From Oscillospiraceae bacterium (GTDB lineage: Bacteria > Bacillota > Clostridia > Oscillospirales > Ruminococcaceae): a stretch of DNA of 51,075 nt. The DNA is taken from contig WRLK01000019.1 of assembly GCA_009777635.1 (NCBI GenBank), positions 1 to 51,075 on the forward strand. Direction: 5' to 3'. The stretch's first letter is position 1. Each line of letters starts with the position of its first letter. Positions 6,693-15,671 of the stretch are shown here, one piece after another. The translations under genes were made by a program, and so were the position numbers. The notes beneath the pieces were generated by a model. That model did no database searches. It saw only the letters and a list, made by a program, of their open reading frames with translations, and was not told where the DNA came from.

Positions 6693-7537
6693 AAACTACG
6701 CATCAAAAAATCCGCGGCACGATAAGGCTGGGACTGCGCGAACTCGGCTACTTCTTCAAGGGGGCGGCGGGGAACCTTTTCTCGCGGGAATTTATCCCTG
6801 TGCTGACCCTGTTCCTTGTGGCTTGGGAACTCCTGCCGCGAACCATGACAATGCCGGACGGCAGACCTATCGGAAACCTCGTTCCGCCGCTTAGTGCGGT
6901 TGCCGTGACCTTTTGGGACATGGTAACAAACCGTGGGTTTCTCGGCGATGTAGCTGACAGCATGGGGAAATTTTTTCTCGGATTGGGGATTGCTATCGTG
7001 ACGGCGATTCCCATTGGCACTCTGATGGGCTGGAATATCTCAATCAGAAAACGGGTTCTGCCGCTGTTTCAGCTGCTCTCGCCCATACCGCCGCCCGCGT
7101 GGGTTCCGCTCACGATTATCATTTTCGGCGTGGGGCTGCCCATGCAAACCTTCTTGATTTTTCTCGGCGCGTTTTATCCGATTTTATTCAATACTTACCA
7201 AGCCGTCAAGGACACCGACCCGCGCTACTTGGCAAGCGCAAGAATTTTCGGCGCATCGGAGCTGACTTTAATCTTGCGTGTATATTTTTGGCATGCAATC
7301 GGTGCGATTATCATGAGCGTTAAAACCGGCGTGGCCATCGGGCTTGTCATGCTGGTCATCGCCGAAATGTACGGCGGACGAACGGGAATCGGCTATGTGC
7401 TAAACGAAGCGAAGGACTATTTCAGAATCCCGCAGATGGTGGTATGTATGGTCACGCTTGGTTTAATCGGCTGGTTTTTAATCGAAGTCTTAAAATTTGT
7501 TGAGTTGAAAGCAGCCGTATGGAAGGGGGGACGGTGA
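6683..7537 (+). CDS. Sulfonate/nitrate-type ABC transporter permease
   Basis: A 284-residue SsuC/NrtB-like inner-membrane permease with about six hydrophobic segments. The permease-ATPase contact loop is visible as ASARIFGASELTLILRVYFWH. The start is GTG 6683 or the TTG three bases later, both after GGGAGGG, and the gene overlaps the small lipoprotein gene. It would form the channel with the ATPase encoded 46 nt downstream. Confidence 0.88.
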   Translation: MLLKTTHQKIRGTIRLGLRELGYFFKGAAGNLFSREFIPVLTLFLVAWELLPRTMTMPDGRPIGNLVPPLSAVAVTFWDMVTNRGFLGDVADSMGKFFLGLGIAIVTAIPIGTLMGWNISIRKRVLPLFQLLSPIPPPAWVPLTIIIFGVGLPMQTFLIFLGAFYPILFNTYQAVKDTDPRYLASARIFGASELTLILRVYFWHAIGAIIMSVKTGVAIGLVMLVIAEMYGGRTGIGYVLNEAKDYFRIPQMVVCMVTLGLIGWFLIEVLKFVELKAAVWKGGR

Positions 7538-7572
7538 CAGTTGAGAGTTGGCAGTTCAGAGTTGACAGTTAG
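7537..7572 (+). repeat. Short degenerate tandem repeat between permease and ATPase genes
   Basis: The gap contains four imperfect copies of a GAGTTGRCAGTT-like unit (GACAGTTGAGAGTTGGCAGTTCAGAGTTGACAGTT overall, read in steps of about 10-14 nt). It lies in an otherwise tightly packed operon and leaves the ATPase ribosome site intact. Only about 36 nt, so not a CRISPR. Confidence 0.55.
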
Positions 7573-7583
7573 GGGGGATATTT

Positions 7584-8456
7584 GTGATTGAGGCGCGTAA
7601 TGTTAGTAAGTTTTTTTCCATCATCAACGAAGACCGTACCGCTGACGGAATTACGGCTGTATTATCGGTATCGCTTATGATTGAGGACGGGAAAATCGTG
7701 AGCTTGCTTGGTCCCTCCGGCTGCGGGAAGTCTACGTTTTTGGAAATTCTCGGCGGGTTGCAAGCCCCGACCGAGGGAAACGTCTGCATCGACGGCGTAC
7801 AGGTATTGGAGCCGTTGCCGTCTACCCGCAAGGAAATGGAGGCTTATCGAAAGAAGTACAAATTCCTGTCGCCACTGGCCAACCGGATGTGGAAAAATCA
7901 ACCGAAACACAACATCGCCATGATTTTTCAAGATTACGCTGTGTTCCCGTGGATGACGGTATTGCAAAACGTCATGTTTGCTCTAAAACTTCGCGGCGTC
8001 CCCCGGCAGAAGCGGGAGGACAAGGCGCTTGTGTATCTGAAAAAAGTCGGGCTTGCGGATTCCTTGAGAAAGTATCCGGCTCAGCTTTCAGGCGGTATGC
8101 GGCAGCGGCTGGCGCTTGCGCGGGCATTGTCGGTAGAGCCTAAAATCATACTGATGGATGAGCCGTTCGCCGCCGTAGACGCCCTGACCCGTGAACGCTT
8201 GCAGGACGATTTGCTGCGGTTATGGGGTGAGACGGGGATTACCATTGTAATGGTCACACACGATACAGACGAGGCTTTGTACTTGTCGGACGAAATCGTG
8301 GTGTTTTCCCCGAATCCCGGTACAATACGCAATCGGTTTGACATTGACGTTCCGCGCCCGCGCAGACGCAGCGACCCGGAACTTTTGGAGCTGAAATCGC
8401 GTATCACATCGCTTTTCAAATATGACATTAACCATGAAAGTGAGTTTTCGATATGA
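7584..8456 (+). CDS. Sulfonate/nitrate-type ABC transporter ATPase
   Basis: A 290-residue SsuB/NrtD-like ATPase: Walker [10 protein letters not shown] (about 43-51), Q-loop [13 protein letters not shown], signature [15 protein letters not shown], Walker [18 protein letters not shown]-loop VTHDTDEAL. Compared with common SsuB proteins there are about 25 extra residues between Walker A and the Q-loop (rich in charged residues, [18 protein letters not shown]). The start is GTG after AGGGGGG. The stop overlaps the cysteine synthase start as ATGA. Confidence 0.9.
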   Translation: MIEARNVSKFFSIINEDRTADGITAVLSVSLMIEDGKIVSLLGPSGCGKSTFLEILGGLQAPTEGNVCIDGVQVLEPLPSTRKEMEAYRKKYKFLSPLANRMWKNQPKHNIAMIFQDYAVFPWMTVLQNVMFALKLRGVPRQKREDKALVYLKKVGLADSLRKYPAQLSGGMRQRLALARALSVEPKIILMDEPFAAVDALTRERLQDDLLRLWGETGITIVMVTHDTDEALYLSDEIVVFSPNPGTIRNRFDIDVPRPRRRSDPELLELKSRITSLFKYDINHESEFSI

Positions 8457-9406
8457 ATAAAATTATGTTTCGTTCAAAAACCTACGACAGCATTACCGAA
8501 GCGATTGGCGCAACGCCATTGGTACGCTTGCCAAAAATCTCAGCGGGACTGCCGGGCATTTTGCTTGGTAAATTGGAAGCGTTTAATCCCGCGGGGAGCG
8601 TCAAGTGCCGAATTGGCGCGGCAATGCTCGAAGCGGCGCGTAAAGAGGGCAAACTGGAGGACGGCGGTACAGTGATTGAGCCCACCAGCGGCAACACGGG
8701 CATTGGGCTTGCTTTTGCTTGCGCGGCGCAGGGATACCGCCTGATTCTTACGATGCCCGAAACCATGTCAATCGAACGGCGCAAGCTGGTAAAAATGCTT
8801 GGCGCGGAGTTGATTCTCACGCCGGGCAGCGAGGGTATGTCCGGCGCAATCAAAAAAGCGCGGGAGGTTTTGGCGGCAACGCCCGGTAGTTTTATGCCCC
8901 TGCAATTTGATAATCCCGCCAATCCGCAGGTGCATCGCGTTACAACGGCGGAGGAAATTTGGAACGATACCGGCGGCGAGGTAGATATTTTTGTTGCGGG
9001 CGTCGGCACGGGCGGCACGATAACCGGCGTGGGCGAGGTCTTGAAAGAGCGCAAACCCTCCGTGAAAATCGTCGCGGTGGAGCCGGACGCATCCCCGGTG
9101 CTTTCAGGCGGCAAAGCCGGTCCCCATCGCATACAGGGAATCGGCGCGGGGTTTGTGCCGAAAATCCTCAATCGTTCGGTCATTGACGAGATTGTCCGCG
9201 TGACCAACGAGGACGCTTTCGATACCGCTAAAAAACTGGGGCGTATGGAGGGCGTGCTTTGCGGCATATCTTCCGGGGCGGCGGTATGGGCGGCACTACA
9301 GCTTGCCGGCAAAGCGGAAAACGCCGGGAAAACCATTGTGACCATGCTGCCCGATTCGGGGGAACGGTATTTGGCCACGCAGCTTTCGGATGTGCCGGAG
9401 AAGTAA
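8453..9406 (+). CDS. cysK: Cysteine synthase A (O-acetylserine sulfhydrylase)
   Basis: A 317-residue PLP enzyme converting O-acetylserine and sulfide to cysteine. The cofactor lysine is in [11 protein letters not shown] (Lys51); the substrate loop PTSGNTGIG and phosphate-binding GTGGTITG follow in the usual order, and the length matches CysK. It is translationally coupled to the ABC ATPase (ATGA), tying the importer to sulfur assimilation. No obvious terminator follows before the convergent YjbQ gene. Confidence 0.95.
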   Translation: MNKIMFRSKTYDSITEAIGATPLVRLPKISAGLPGILLGKLEAFNPAGSVKCRIGAAMLEAARKEGKLEDGGTVIEPTSGNTGIGLAFACAAQGYRLILTMPETMSIERRKLVKMLGAELILTPGSEGMSGAIKKAREVLAATPGSFMPLQFDNPANPQVHRVTTAEEIWNDTGGEVDIFVAGVGTGGTITGVGEVLKERKPSVKIVAVEPDASPVLSGGKAGPHRIQGIGAGFVPKILNRSVIDEIVRVTNEDAFDTAKKLGRMEGVLCGISSGAAVWAALQLAGKAENAGKTIVTMLPDSGERYLATQLSDVPEK

Positions 9407-9466
9407 GTGCAGCTATCGGAAGCCTTGAAAACCTCAGAAATCAATGCGGCTCCAATAAAGAGCTTT

Positions 9467-9964
9467 TCAGATTCCCATAATTTGAATGATTACTGTGCGC
9501 TCACGGGGCCGGGTATGGTCGAAATCCACAAAGTAGATATGCCCAAACTCGCCAAGCTCAAGATTGCTGTCAATAATAGGTATAGATTCACTTCGTCCCA
9601 GTATCGAAGATCTTAGGTGCGCATCGGTATTGAGTGTACCGGGTTTATCTTCTCCGTGTTCCGCGGAAAAAACGGTTAATTTGGGGCCCGGATGCATATA
9701 CTGGCCCTCCTTGCGGCATGTCGGAATGATTTTCTCAAACACATCCGCAAAATCCTGCTGTAAATAGGTAAGCCCCGTGTAGGATCGGTCAATTGAATCC
9801 TCATCAATGATTATGGCGCATGTTGTATGCCTTGAATAGACAATACACATCCCCGCCGAAATTTCAGACTGTGCAACCATCTCTTTCACCGCGTCTGTTA
9901 TTGAATGAAACGATGTTCTTCCGCCTTGAGATTGCGCTTTAATCTGCTTAGATATGATTTTCAT
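9467..9964 (-). CDS. YjbQ/UPF0047 family protein, copy B
   Basis: A 165-residue protein of the YjbQ family. Family features are SRHTTCAIIIDE, YMHPGPKLTVF and LNTDAHLRSSILGRSESIPI, including the conserved histidines. E. coli YjbQ has a weak thiamine-phosphate-synthase activity, but the true function of the family is unsettled. The start is the ATG at 9964 after AAAGGAG; it overlaps the end of the TIM-like gene by 17 nt. It is the last gene of the sugar cluster, and a second, clearly different family member is at 12348-12839. Confidence 0.85.
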   Translation of the reverse strand: MKIISKQIKAQSQGGRTSFHSITDAVKEMVAQSEISAGMCIVYSRHTTCAIIIDEDSIDRSYTGLTYLQQDFADVFEKIIPTCRKEGQYMHPGPKLTVFSAEHGEDKPGTLNTDAHLRSSILGRSESIPIIDSNLELGEFGHIYFVDFDHTRPRERTVIIQIMGI

Positions 9965-10673
9965 GCATTTGCTCCTTTGCTTTTTGTAAATCGTTATGTG
10001 CCTTTCGTACGCTTCTAACCATCTCATCAAGCATTGAATCGCTATCGTTTGATAAAAAAATACCGGACGCCGCCCCTGTTGCCTCCGCACCGGCGAAAAT
10101 GAAATCGTAAACCTGCTGTCCTGTAGAGATACCGGCCGCCTGCTCTACAATTATGTCAGGGGATATTTCCTTGATTGCCCTCGTAACCTGTTCAACATAA
10201 GCCATGTCGCTGACAGTGCCGGAACCGATAAGCTCAGTCGGCTCCGGGTTTATAATGTCGGGATGCAGGTTCGCAATCGCCTTTGCCTCGGCAATTGTGT
10301 CTGCGCAAGCAAAGGTAAGTAATTCCAGCTCATTTGCGCGGTCTATCGTCCTTTTAATCTGTGCAAGCGGCATAGGCCTCTCACAGTGATTGACAACAAC
10401 CCCCTTGGCCCCTGCCGCCTTTACAGCCTCCGGCAGAACATCTGCTATCCCCCGCCCCGGGCGCAACGTGTCCATATACGGTGCAATAACGATTATACGA
10501 TTCGTATTTTCGCTCACAGTCCTAATCTCAGTATACGGGACTATTATCATAATATCGATATCATATTTTTCCGATATCCTGTCCGCGTGTTTTGCGAATC
10601 TAAGCACTTCATCACCATATATGTAATTCTTAATTCCGATTTCAAAGTATGGCGTTCTGATTTTTTGTTTCAT
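9948..10673 (-). CDS. Triose-phosphate-isomerase-like enzyme
   Basis: A 241-residue TIM-barrel protein of the short, archaeal-like TPI type. The active-site pieces are present: the substrate lysine in GIKNYIYG, the catalytic-loop histidine in VVNHCERPM, the glutamate in INPEPTELIGSG, and the phosphate-binding VEQAAGISTGQQ. Cysteine replaces the usual serine after that histidine. It is unlikely to be the glycolytic copy because it sits between an FGGY kinase and YjbQ in a sugar operon; such paralogues isomerise other phosphorylated ketoses, for example tetrulose phosphates in tetritol pathways. The substrate here is an inference. It starts 20 nt after the kinase stop. Confidence 0.82.
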   Translation of the reverse strand: MKQKIRTPYFEIGIKNYIYGDEVLRFAKHADRISEKYDIDIMIIVPYTEIRTVSENTNRIIVIAPYMDTLRPGRGIADVLPEAVKAAGAKGVVVNHCERPMPLAQIKRTIDRANELELLTFACADTIAEAKAIANLHPDIINPEPTELIGSGTVSDMAYVEQVTRAIKEISPDIIVEQAAGISTGQQVYDFIFAGAEATGAASGIFLSNDSDSMLDEMVRSVRKAHNDLQKAKEQMHENHI

Positions 10674-10693
10674 TCTCGATTCATCCTCTGCGC

Positions 10694-12193
10694 CTATGCA
10701 TCATGCATTTGTTTTTGTGCCGTCAGGTATTTATCGAACCCTTTTTTATATTGCTTCGCTGTATCCGGCTGTGGGATAAATGCAGCCGCTTCTGTTTGAA
10801 CCTGTTCAAACGCTTCGACTAATGAGCCATAAACGCCTACAGCAACTGCGCAAAGCATGGCTGCTCCCTGAGACGCTGTTTCGCTTTCAGGATATACCTC
10901 AACGGGTATGCCCATAATGTTTGACTTGATTTCACACCACAGCTTGCTCCTTGCGCCGCCGCCCATTGAAATGATGCGTTCAACACGGCCGCCTGTGATG
11001 TTTTCCAGCATCACAACATTTTCTTTTAGCATATAGCCCACGCCCTCTAGTATACTTCGTATAAAATCCGGCTTGGTGCAATGCAGTCCAACTCCACTGA
11101 AGCTTGCGCGGCAATCAGGCGCGTTAAGCGGTTGAAGTGAGCCCGAAAAGTAAGGCAGCGTTATGATTCCATTTGATAAGGGTGGGGATTTTGCCGCCAA
11201 ATCTACTAAATAATCGTAAACGGATTCACCGTCTTGCGCCGCCTTTTTTTCCTCCTCCGCACAGAATACGTCTTTAAACCATTTAAGAGCCATCCCCGCG
11301 GTCATGCAAACCGGGAGAAGCAATTGCAGGTTACGGGTGTAATGCCTGTAAATCGGAACATTATATTCCGCCTGCACCGGCGCCGATTTTCTTGTAATGC
11401 CAATGCACAGCGCCGTTCCTGTCGTTTCGGTAACCACACCGCTTTTAAAATTTCCCGCGCCAATTGCGCCGCAAACCTGATCCATCGCCCCGGTGACGAT
11501 CTTGATTTCTTTGGAAAGACCGAGCTTTTCAGCAACATCGGGCAGAATGCCGCCCACAATTTCACCGCAATCCATTACTGTAGGGATTTTTCCGGAGTCG
11601 AGACCCAGCTTGTCAAAAATACCGGTCCACAAGCTGTCTGTTGTTATATCGAAGTAGCCGGTTGTTGATAAAAGCGATTTCTCAGTGACGAACCTGCCGG
11701 TGAGATGCAAGATGATGTAATCCTCAAGCAGCAGAAAATACTGTGTTTTCTCATATATACCGGCCTCATGCTGCTTGAACCATAACAGCTTGCTGATTGG
11801 GCAAAGCCCGTTACATTCGGGAATGCCTGTCCGCATATAAAACTGTTCTGCCGGTATCAGCCCGTTGATTTGCTCCGCCTGCTCCGCGGCTCTTGCGTCA
11901 AGCCAAACAACGGCATTATACAAAGCGTTTCCGCACGCGTCTATCGGAATCAAGGTCTCGCCCTGCGTCGTTACAGAAATACCGATAACCCTGCCGCCGC
12001 CGATTTCTTCCGCGACTTCCGATATACCACGGCTAACGGCGTCAATGTAAATACCCGGCTCAAGCTCTACCCTGTTGTTCTTGCTTATCAGCGCGTATTC
12101 AATGCCTACACGCTTGTGAATACGAAAGCTTTCATCCAATGCACAAACCTTAACACTGGTGGTACCTATATCCAAGGTTAGAAAAAACTTCAT
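10694..12193 (-). CDS. FGGY-family carbohydrate kinase
   Basis: A 499-residue sugar kinase of the xylulokinase/gluconokinase superfamily. The ATPase-fold motifs are the N-terminal LTLDIGTTSVKVCALD, the substrate region NAVVWLDARAAEQ, TGAMDQVCGAIGAG (catalytic Asp), ETTGTALCIG and the C-terminal SMGGGARSKLWCEI. The start at MKFFLTL has GGAGG; an upstream in-frame ATG has none. It probably phosphorylates the ketose made by the isomerase of the same cluster. A structured 154-nt gap separates it from the upstream YjbQ gene. Confidence 0.9.
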   Translation of the reverse strand: MKFFLTLDIGTTSVKVCALDESFRIHKRVGIEYALISKNNRVELEPGIYIDAVSRGISEVAEEIGGGRVIGISVTTQGETLIPIDACGNALYNAVVWLDARAAEQAEQINGLIPAEQFYMRTGIPECNGLCPISKLLWFKQHEAGIYEKTQYFLLLEDYIILHLTGRFVTEKSLLSTTGYFDITTDSLWTGIFDKLGLDSGKIPTVMDCGEIVGGILPDVAEKLGLSKEIKIVTGAMDQVCGAIGAGNFKSGVVTETTGTALCIGITRKSAPVQAEYNVPIYRHYTRNLQLLLPVCMTAGMALKWFKDVFCAEEEKKAAQDGESVYDYLVDLAAKSPPLSNGIITLPYFSGSLQPLNAPDCRASFSGVGLHCTKPDFIRSILEGVGYMLKENVVMLENITGGRVERIISMGGGARSKLWCEIKSNIMGIPVEVYPESETASQGAAMLCAVAVGVYGSLVEAFEQVQTEAAAFIPQPDTAKQYKKGFDKYLTAQKQMHDA

Positions 12194-12211
12194 TATTTCA
12201 CCTCCGATTAT

Positions 12212-12325
12212 TATTACTCCGGCACTTAAATGTCGCAATCAAGTGCTCCGCAGCAAGCTGCGGGATATGACCCGCTTGGTTACACGAACGCCGCCACGCG
12301 GCCGGGTATGAAACCCACGAGTGGG
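12212..12325. other. Structured gap with three hairpins and a repeated 16-mer
   Basis: The gap between the YjbQ-A and kinase genes holds perfect small stems at 12248-12263 (CCGCAGC/GCTGCGG), 12290-12302 (GCCGC/GCGGC) and 12314-12325 (CCCAC/GTGGG). It also has the 16-mer TATTACTCCGGCACTT at 12212-12227, which occurs again as an inverted pair at 20970-21024. No U-tract follows, so RNA processing or stability is more likely than termination. Confidence 0.5.
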
Positions 12326-12347
12326 ATTCAAGCAATTTTTTGAACAG

Positions 12348-12839
12348 TCAGGACGTTACACACACTCTTACAGTACGAGTACGCGCCCGTACTTGGTCAA
12401 AATCGGCAAAATATATAACCCCAAACTCCCCCAGCAGCATTTCGCCGTTTTCAATAGGAACGCAGACAGACCGCCCCAATAACACCGACCTCAAATGGGC
12501 GTCGGTGTTAAGGCTCCACCACGCCTCTTCACTTCGCTCGCGCCCTGCGATTTCAATATGCAAGGGACCGGGGTGCAGGTATTGTCCGTTTGTGGTGCAT
12601 GTGGGTACAATCTTTTCAAGTACACGCACCATATCCTGCATCAAAAACTGTTCCCCGTAAAAATCCGTGTCGTCGGATTGCTCCTGAATCAAAACGCTGC
12701 AGGTCGTGTGTTGAGAATAAACCGTTACGAGCGCTTTTTCGATTTTCAAGCTTTCTACAAAGGACTTTACTTCGCCGGTCACATCATGGAAGGTCGGGCG
12801 TCTTTCGCAATGAATCTCAAAGCTGTGATTGTAAATCAT
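12348..12839 (-). CDS. YjbQ/UPF0047 family protein, copy A
   Basis: A 163-residue second YjbQ-family protein. It shares with copy B the blocks YSQHTTCSVLIQE, GQYLHPGPLHIEI and LNTDAHLRSVLLGRS and the acidic FADFDQVRARTRT end, but the two differ through much of the rest, so they are old paralogues rather than a recent duplication. It starts 3 nt after the isomerase stop, so it is firmly in the operon. A role in the carbohydrate pathway is suggested by position only. Confidence 0.85.
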   Translation of the reverse strand: MIYNHSFEIHCERRPTFHDVTGEVKSFVESLKIEKALVTVYSQHTTCSVLIQEQSDDTDFYGEQFLMQDMVRVLEKIVPTCTTNGQYLHPGPLHIEIAGRERSEEAWWSLNTDAHLRSVLLGRSVCVPIENGEMLLGEFGVIYFADFDQVRARTRTVRVCVTS

Positions 12840-12842
12840 CGG

Positions 12843-14234
12843 CTATACCTCCTTATACTCAATGCCTGCCATTTCACACAGTATTTTCCATCTTTGCGCC
12901 ACATCTCCCAAGCAAATCACTTCGTGGTGTGTGCCGCCCAGCTTGAGCCAATCCTCGACGCAGCGTCTTACACCGCTGTCCGGTTTAAAAAACAGATATG
13001 GCATCTCACAGCGGCGCATGTCCTCTTTGTCGAGGATCTCACCTTTTGCAACTACAAGCCTAAAACTGCTGCCCAGAGACACAAGACTGACAAGCGTGGC
13101 CCTTCCCGGCGTTGGCTGAAACAGAATTGTAGGCGGGTTTTCCAAGCCGCCCTCGCCAAGATAGCGGTCTATAAGCCGCGGGCTTCTTCCTTCTGCTGCG
13201 CTTGCATAATTGCCTTCGCCTGCATGGCAAAACAAAATGGACTGTGATTTCTCGTCCATCATATACATCTCGGTAAAGTTCGCCGGCCTTCCGCTTAGAA
13301 TATGCCCCGCGCGCACCATCGCGGCACAGTTGATATCGCCTTCGGCGGCATATCCGTAGCCGTCCGCCATTAGCCGGGAAGCCGCGTAGAGCGGCAGCTG
13401 GCGAAACCGCCCGTCTTGGCCGAACATATCAAAATGCGCCGTAAAAGCATCATAGCTATTTGTCTCTAGATATCGCTTGAACCCGAGATATTCCGTTACG
13501 GCAATCCGATGGCTTTCCTCCGCAAGCTTGCTGTCAACCTCGAATCGCTTGAAGTCCTCTTGGATTTCCGCATGAATTTCTGCGCTTTCAAGCGTTTGCA
13601 TATGGCTGCATACGGCTCCAAGACCATCGTGGCAGATTTCGACCCCAAGCTTTTGAAGCAAAGCCATTTCATCAATCAGAATATCGCCCATTCCCTGCAT
13701 ACGGCCAACCACTCCGACGCGCATGGCTTTCAATTCAGCGTATGTCTGTGCGCTTTTGGCAAAATCCAAGGCGAACGCGCTAAAGTCTTCGCTGTGGCGG
13801 CTGCCCGCGTACACTTGAAACGCGATACCAAGCCGCATAAGAATGTTGCAGTTATCTTGCGCGCCGTGTATGCCCTGATTGATTGTCAAATCCAACTCCT
13901 CAAAGCTTTCATCGGCAATGTCGTCCGGCTGTAGTACCGCAACCGCGACAGGCAAGCGATTATCCTGCATGGCACGGGTCAGCCACGCACCGTGCGAATA
14001 AGCAAGAAGCACAATCAGAATGCCGTCAAGCTGCATATGGTTATAGCTTGAGACAATCTCTTCAATTTTAGCCCGGTTTGTTCCGATATCGTCAAAAATA
14101 ATGTCTATGTCCGGGGATAAAATTTCCGCAATTTCGCGCCCATGCATCCTTTGCCGCTCTAAAATACCGGGAAAAACATCCTCATAGCCTTCGGTTATAA
14201 GCCCCAGCAGTCCTATTTTTGGTTTTCTGTACAT
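12843..14234 (-). CDS. L-arabinose/L-fucose isomerase-family sugar isomerase
   Basis: A 463-residue protein of the arabinose-isomerase-like fold. Candidate metal ligands match the family pattern: Glu298 (YAAEGD), Glu322 (FTEMYMMD), His337 (FCHAGEGN) and His436/437 (GGTHHEV). It likely interconverts an aldose and a ketose. The overall sequence departs from standard AraA, so the sugar is open. The start MYRKPK is 7 nt after GGGAGG, part of which belongs to the last codons of the GH4 gene. It follows the GH4 enzyme by 4 nt, so the sugar released by GH4 is the natural substrate. Confidence 0.8.
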   Translation of the reverse strand: MYRKPKIGLLGLITEGYEDVFPGILERQRMHGREIAEILSPDIDIIFDDIGTNRAKIEEIVSSYNHMQLDGILIVLLAYSHGAWLTRAMQDNRLPVAVAVLQPDDIADESFEELDLTINQGIHGAQDNCNILMRLGIAFQVYAGSRHSEDFSAFALDFAKSAQTYAELKAMRVGVVGRMQGMGDILIDEMALLQKLGVEICHDGLGAVCSHMQTLESAEIHAEIQEDFKRFEVDSKLAEESHRIAVTEYLGFKRYLETNSYDAFTAHFDMFGQDGRFRQLPLYAASRLMADGYGYAAEGDINCAAMVRAGHILSGRPANFTEMYMMDEKSQSILFCHAGEGNYASAAEGRSPRLIDRYLGEGGLENPPTILFQPTPGRATLVSLVSLGSSFRLVVAKGEILDKEDMRRCEMPYLFFKPDSGVRRCVEDWLKLGGTHHEVICLGDVAQRWKILCEMAGIEYKEV

Positions 14235-14238
14235 ACAT

Positions 14239-15591
14239 TTACCTCCCAAAATGTTTTTTCATGGCTTCCATTCCATCCATATTGAAAATATCGTCAATTA
14301 AATCAATCGCCTGTTTTTCCGATTTTGTCCAAGGGTCCATAAGGACGAGGTTCAGCAAGGCGTTGTAGTCGCCGTGCTCATAGGCCGAAAGCTCCATGTT
14401 TGCCATTGCAACGCGCGTGCTTTGAATTTGTGCCTGCACCGCCGCCGGCAACGGCGTTTGTTGAATGCCCTGTATACCCCTGCCGCTAACGAGAGTTGCC
14501 AGCTCGACTTGAAAATCTCTCGGAACGCCCTGTACAAAATTCCCGTCGTTCATGATGTTCGTGATGATGATTTTCGGCCTGTCAAATGCAATCGCTTCAA
14601 TCAACGCAATCATCGGCTCACCTGTGCTGATGGGAGGGAAAACCTCGGTGACAGGCGTGGATTCATCGTATGCGGCGGCATGTATTTGTGCGACAAGCCT
14701 TTCATTTGCTTTAAAATAGATTTCGTCAAACCACCACTTGGGTCCTTCACGCCACGATTTTTCCACCTCCTCGCCGGTGTGATACCACCAACCCCACGCA
14801 CCGCCGCCCGGGTTGCCCGTGTCGCCAATCGGGAACACTCCAAATCTTTTATACAAATCGACCGCCTTGGGGCCCATGCCGTCCGAAAGCGGGCAAGTTT
14901 TAAAATACTCGGCGGACTGCTCCTCTATCCATCTGTCTAGCAGAGGAAAGGCGTCCTCTCCCTTATAGGTAAAGTGTGTTAGCCAAATCAAATGATTTAC
15001 GCCGCTAATTTCGAATTGTATATCCTCGCGCTCAAGCCCAAGCACCCGCGCCACGTTATAAATCCCGTTGCATCCGTGGCACAGGCCCACTAGCTTTGCA
15101 TCCGGATATTTACGCTTTAAATATGTAACCCCCGCCATAACGGGATTCGCCACTAAAAGATACCACGCATCTGGGCATATGCGCATAATGTCAAGATAAA
15201 CGTCCTCCATCAGCTTGTATTGATAATAGTTTATCCAAAACGCTTCATCGTGCATGATATGAAGGCTGCCGCCATAGCGGTATCCGTGGCTCTGCGCTAT
15301 ATTCCAGCCCTCCACCCATTTATCGTACCCGACGCAAAGGGCGGTATTGATAACAAAATCTGCGCCTGAAAGGCACTCCTCACGGCTTGTTGTTTTTAAT
15401 AGAGTGAAGTGAAGCCCACATTCCGCCGCGTAACGCCTGCAAAGGGTAACCGAAGCGTTAAGCCTCTCTTCATCAATATCCATAAAGTGCACAGTGCAGC
15501 CGCTTAGGCTTTTCGTCGTACACAGCTCCCTAATCAGGCTAAGCGAAAAAACAGAACTGCCCGCCCCTATTACACTTATTTTTATTGCCAT
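14239..15591 (-). CDS. Glycoside hydrolase family 4 enzyme
   Basis: A 450-residue GH4 protein. These enzymes cleave glycosides by an NAD- and metal-dependent oxidation/elimination mechanism. Visible features are the NAD-binding IGAGSSVFSLSLI, the acidic end of beta2 (FMDIDEERL), VANPVMAGVTYL (Asn149), and metal ligands Cys171 (GLCHGCNG) and His200 (GVNHLIWL). The GLCHG/GVNH text groups it with alpha-glucosidase/alpha-galactosidase/galacturonidase-type GH4 proteins rather than 6-phospho-beta-glucosidases, which fits uptake by an ABC importer, not a PTS. Ribosome site CGGAGG. Confidence 0.88.
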   Translation of the reverse strand: MAIKISVIGAGSSVFSLSLIRELCTTKSLSGCTVHFMDIDEERLNASVTLCRRYAAECGLHFTLLKTTSREECLSGADFVINTALCVGYDKWVEGWNIAQSHGYRYGGSLHIMHDEAFWINYYQYKLMEDVYLDIMRICPDAWYLLVANPVMAGVTYLKRKYPDAKLVGLCHGCNGIYNVARVLGLEREDIQFEISGVNHLIWLTHFTYKGEDAFPLLDRWIEEQSAEYFKTCPLSDGMGPKAVDLYKRFGVFPIGDTGNPGGGAWGWWYHTGEEVEKSWREGPKWWFDEIYFKANERLVAQIHAAAYDESTPVTEVFPPISTGEPMIALIEAIAFDRPKIIITNIMNDGNFVQGVPRDFQVELATLVSGRGIQGIQQTPLPAAVQAQIQSTRVAMANMELSAYEHGDYNALLNLVLMDPWTKSEKQAIDLIDDIFNMDGMEAMKKHFGR

Positions 15592-15621
15592 ATTATCCTC
15601 CGTATATTCTTGTTGTTTTTC

Positions 15622-15653
15622 TATAAAGAGCCGCTATGAAGCGGCTCTTTATA
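15622..15653 (-). terminator. Strong hairpin between binding protein and GH4 genes
   Basis: A perfect 14-bp stem (TATAAAGAGCCGCT arms, 15622-15635 and 15640-15653) with a 4-nt loop. The 3' side on the minus strand has only TTTATA, not a long T run, so partial termination or mRNA 3'-end protection is likely. It separates the transport genes from the catabolic genes. Confidence 0.65.
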
Positions 15654-15671
15654 ATCATTTCTCTTTGCTTA

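Noticed and set aside
7537-7572. Possible CRISPR-like array
   Set aside because: Units are about 10-14 nt with no constant spacers and only some 36 nt in total; no cas gene nearby.
8482-9444. A 320-codon open frame antisense to cysteine synthase
   Set aside because: It lies wholly opposite cysK, is rich in Ser/Pro as expected of a codon-bias shadow, and has no recognisable motif.
9407-9466. Riboswitch or terminator in the convergent gap after cysK
   Set aside because: Only about 60 nt and no stable stem with a T run could be found.
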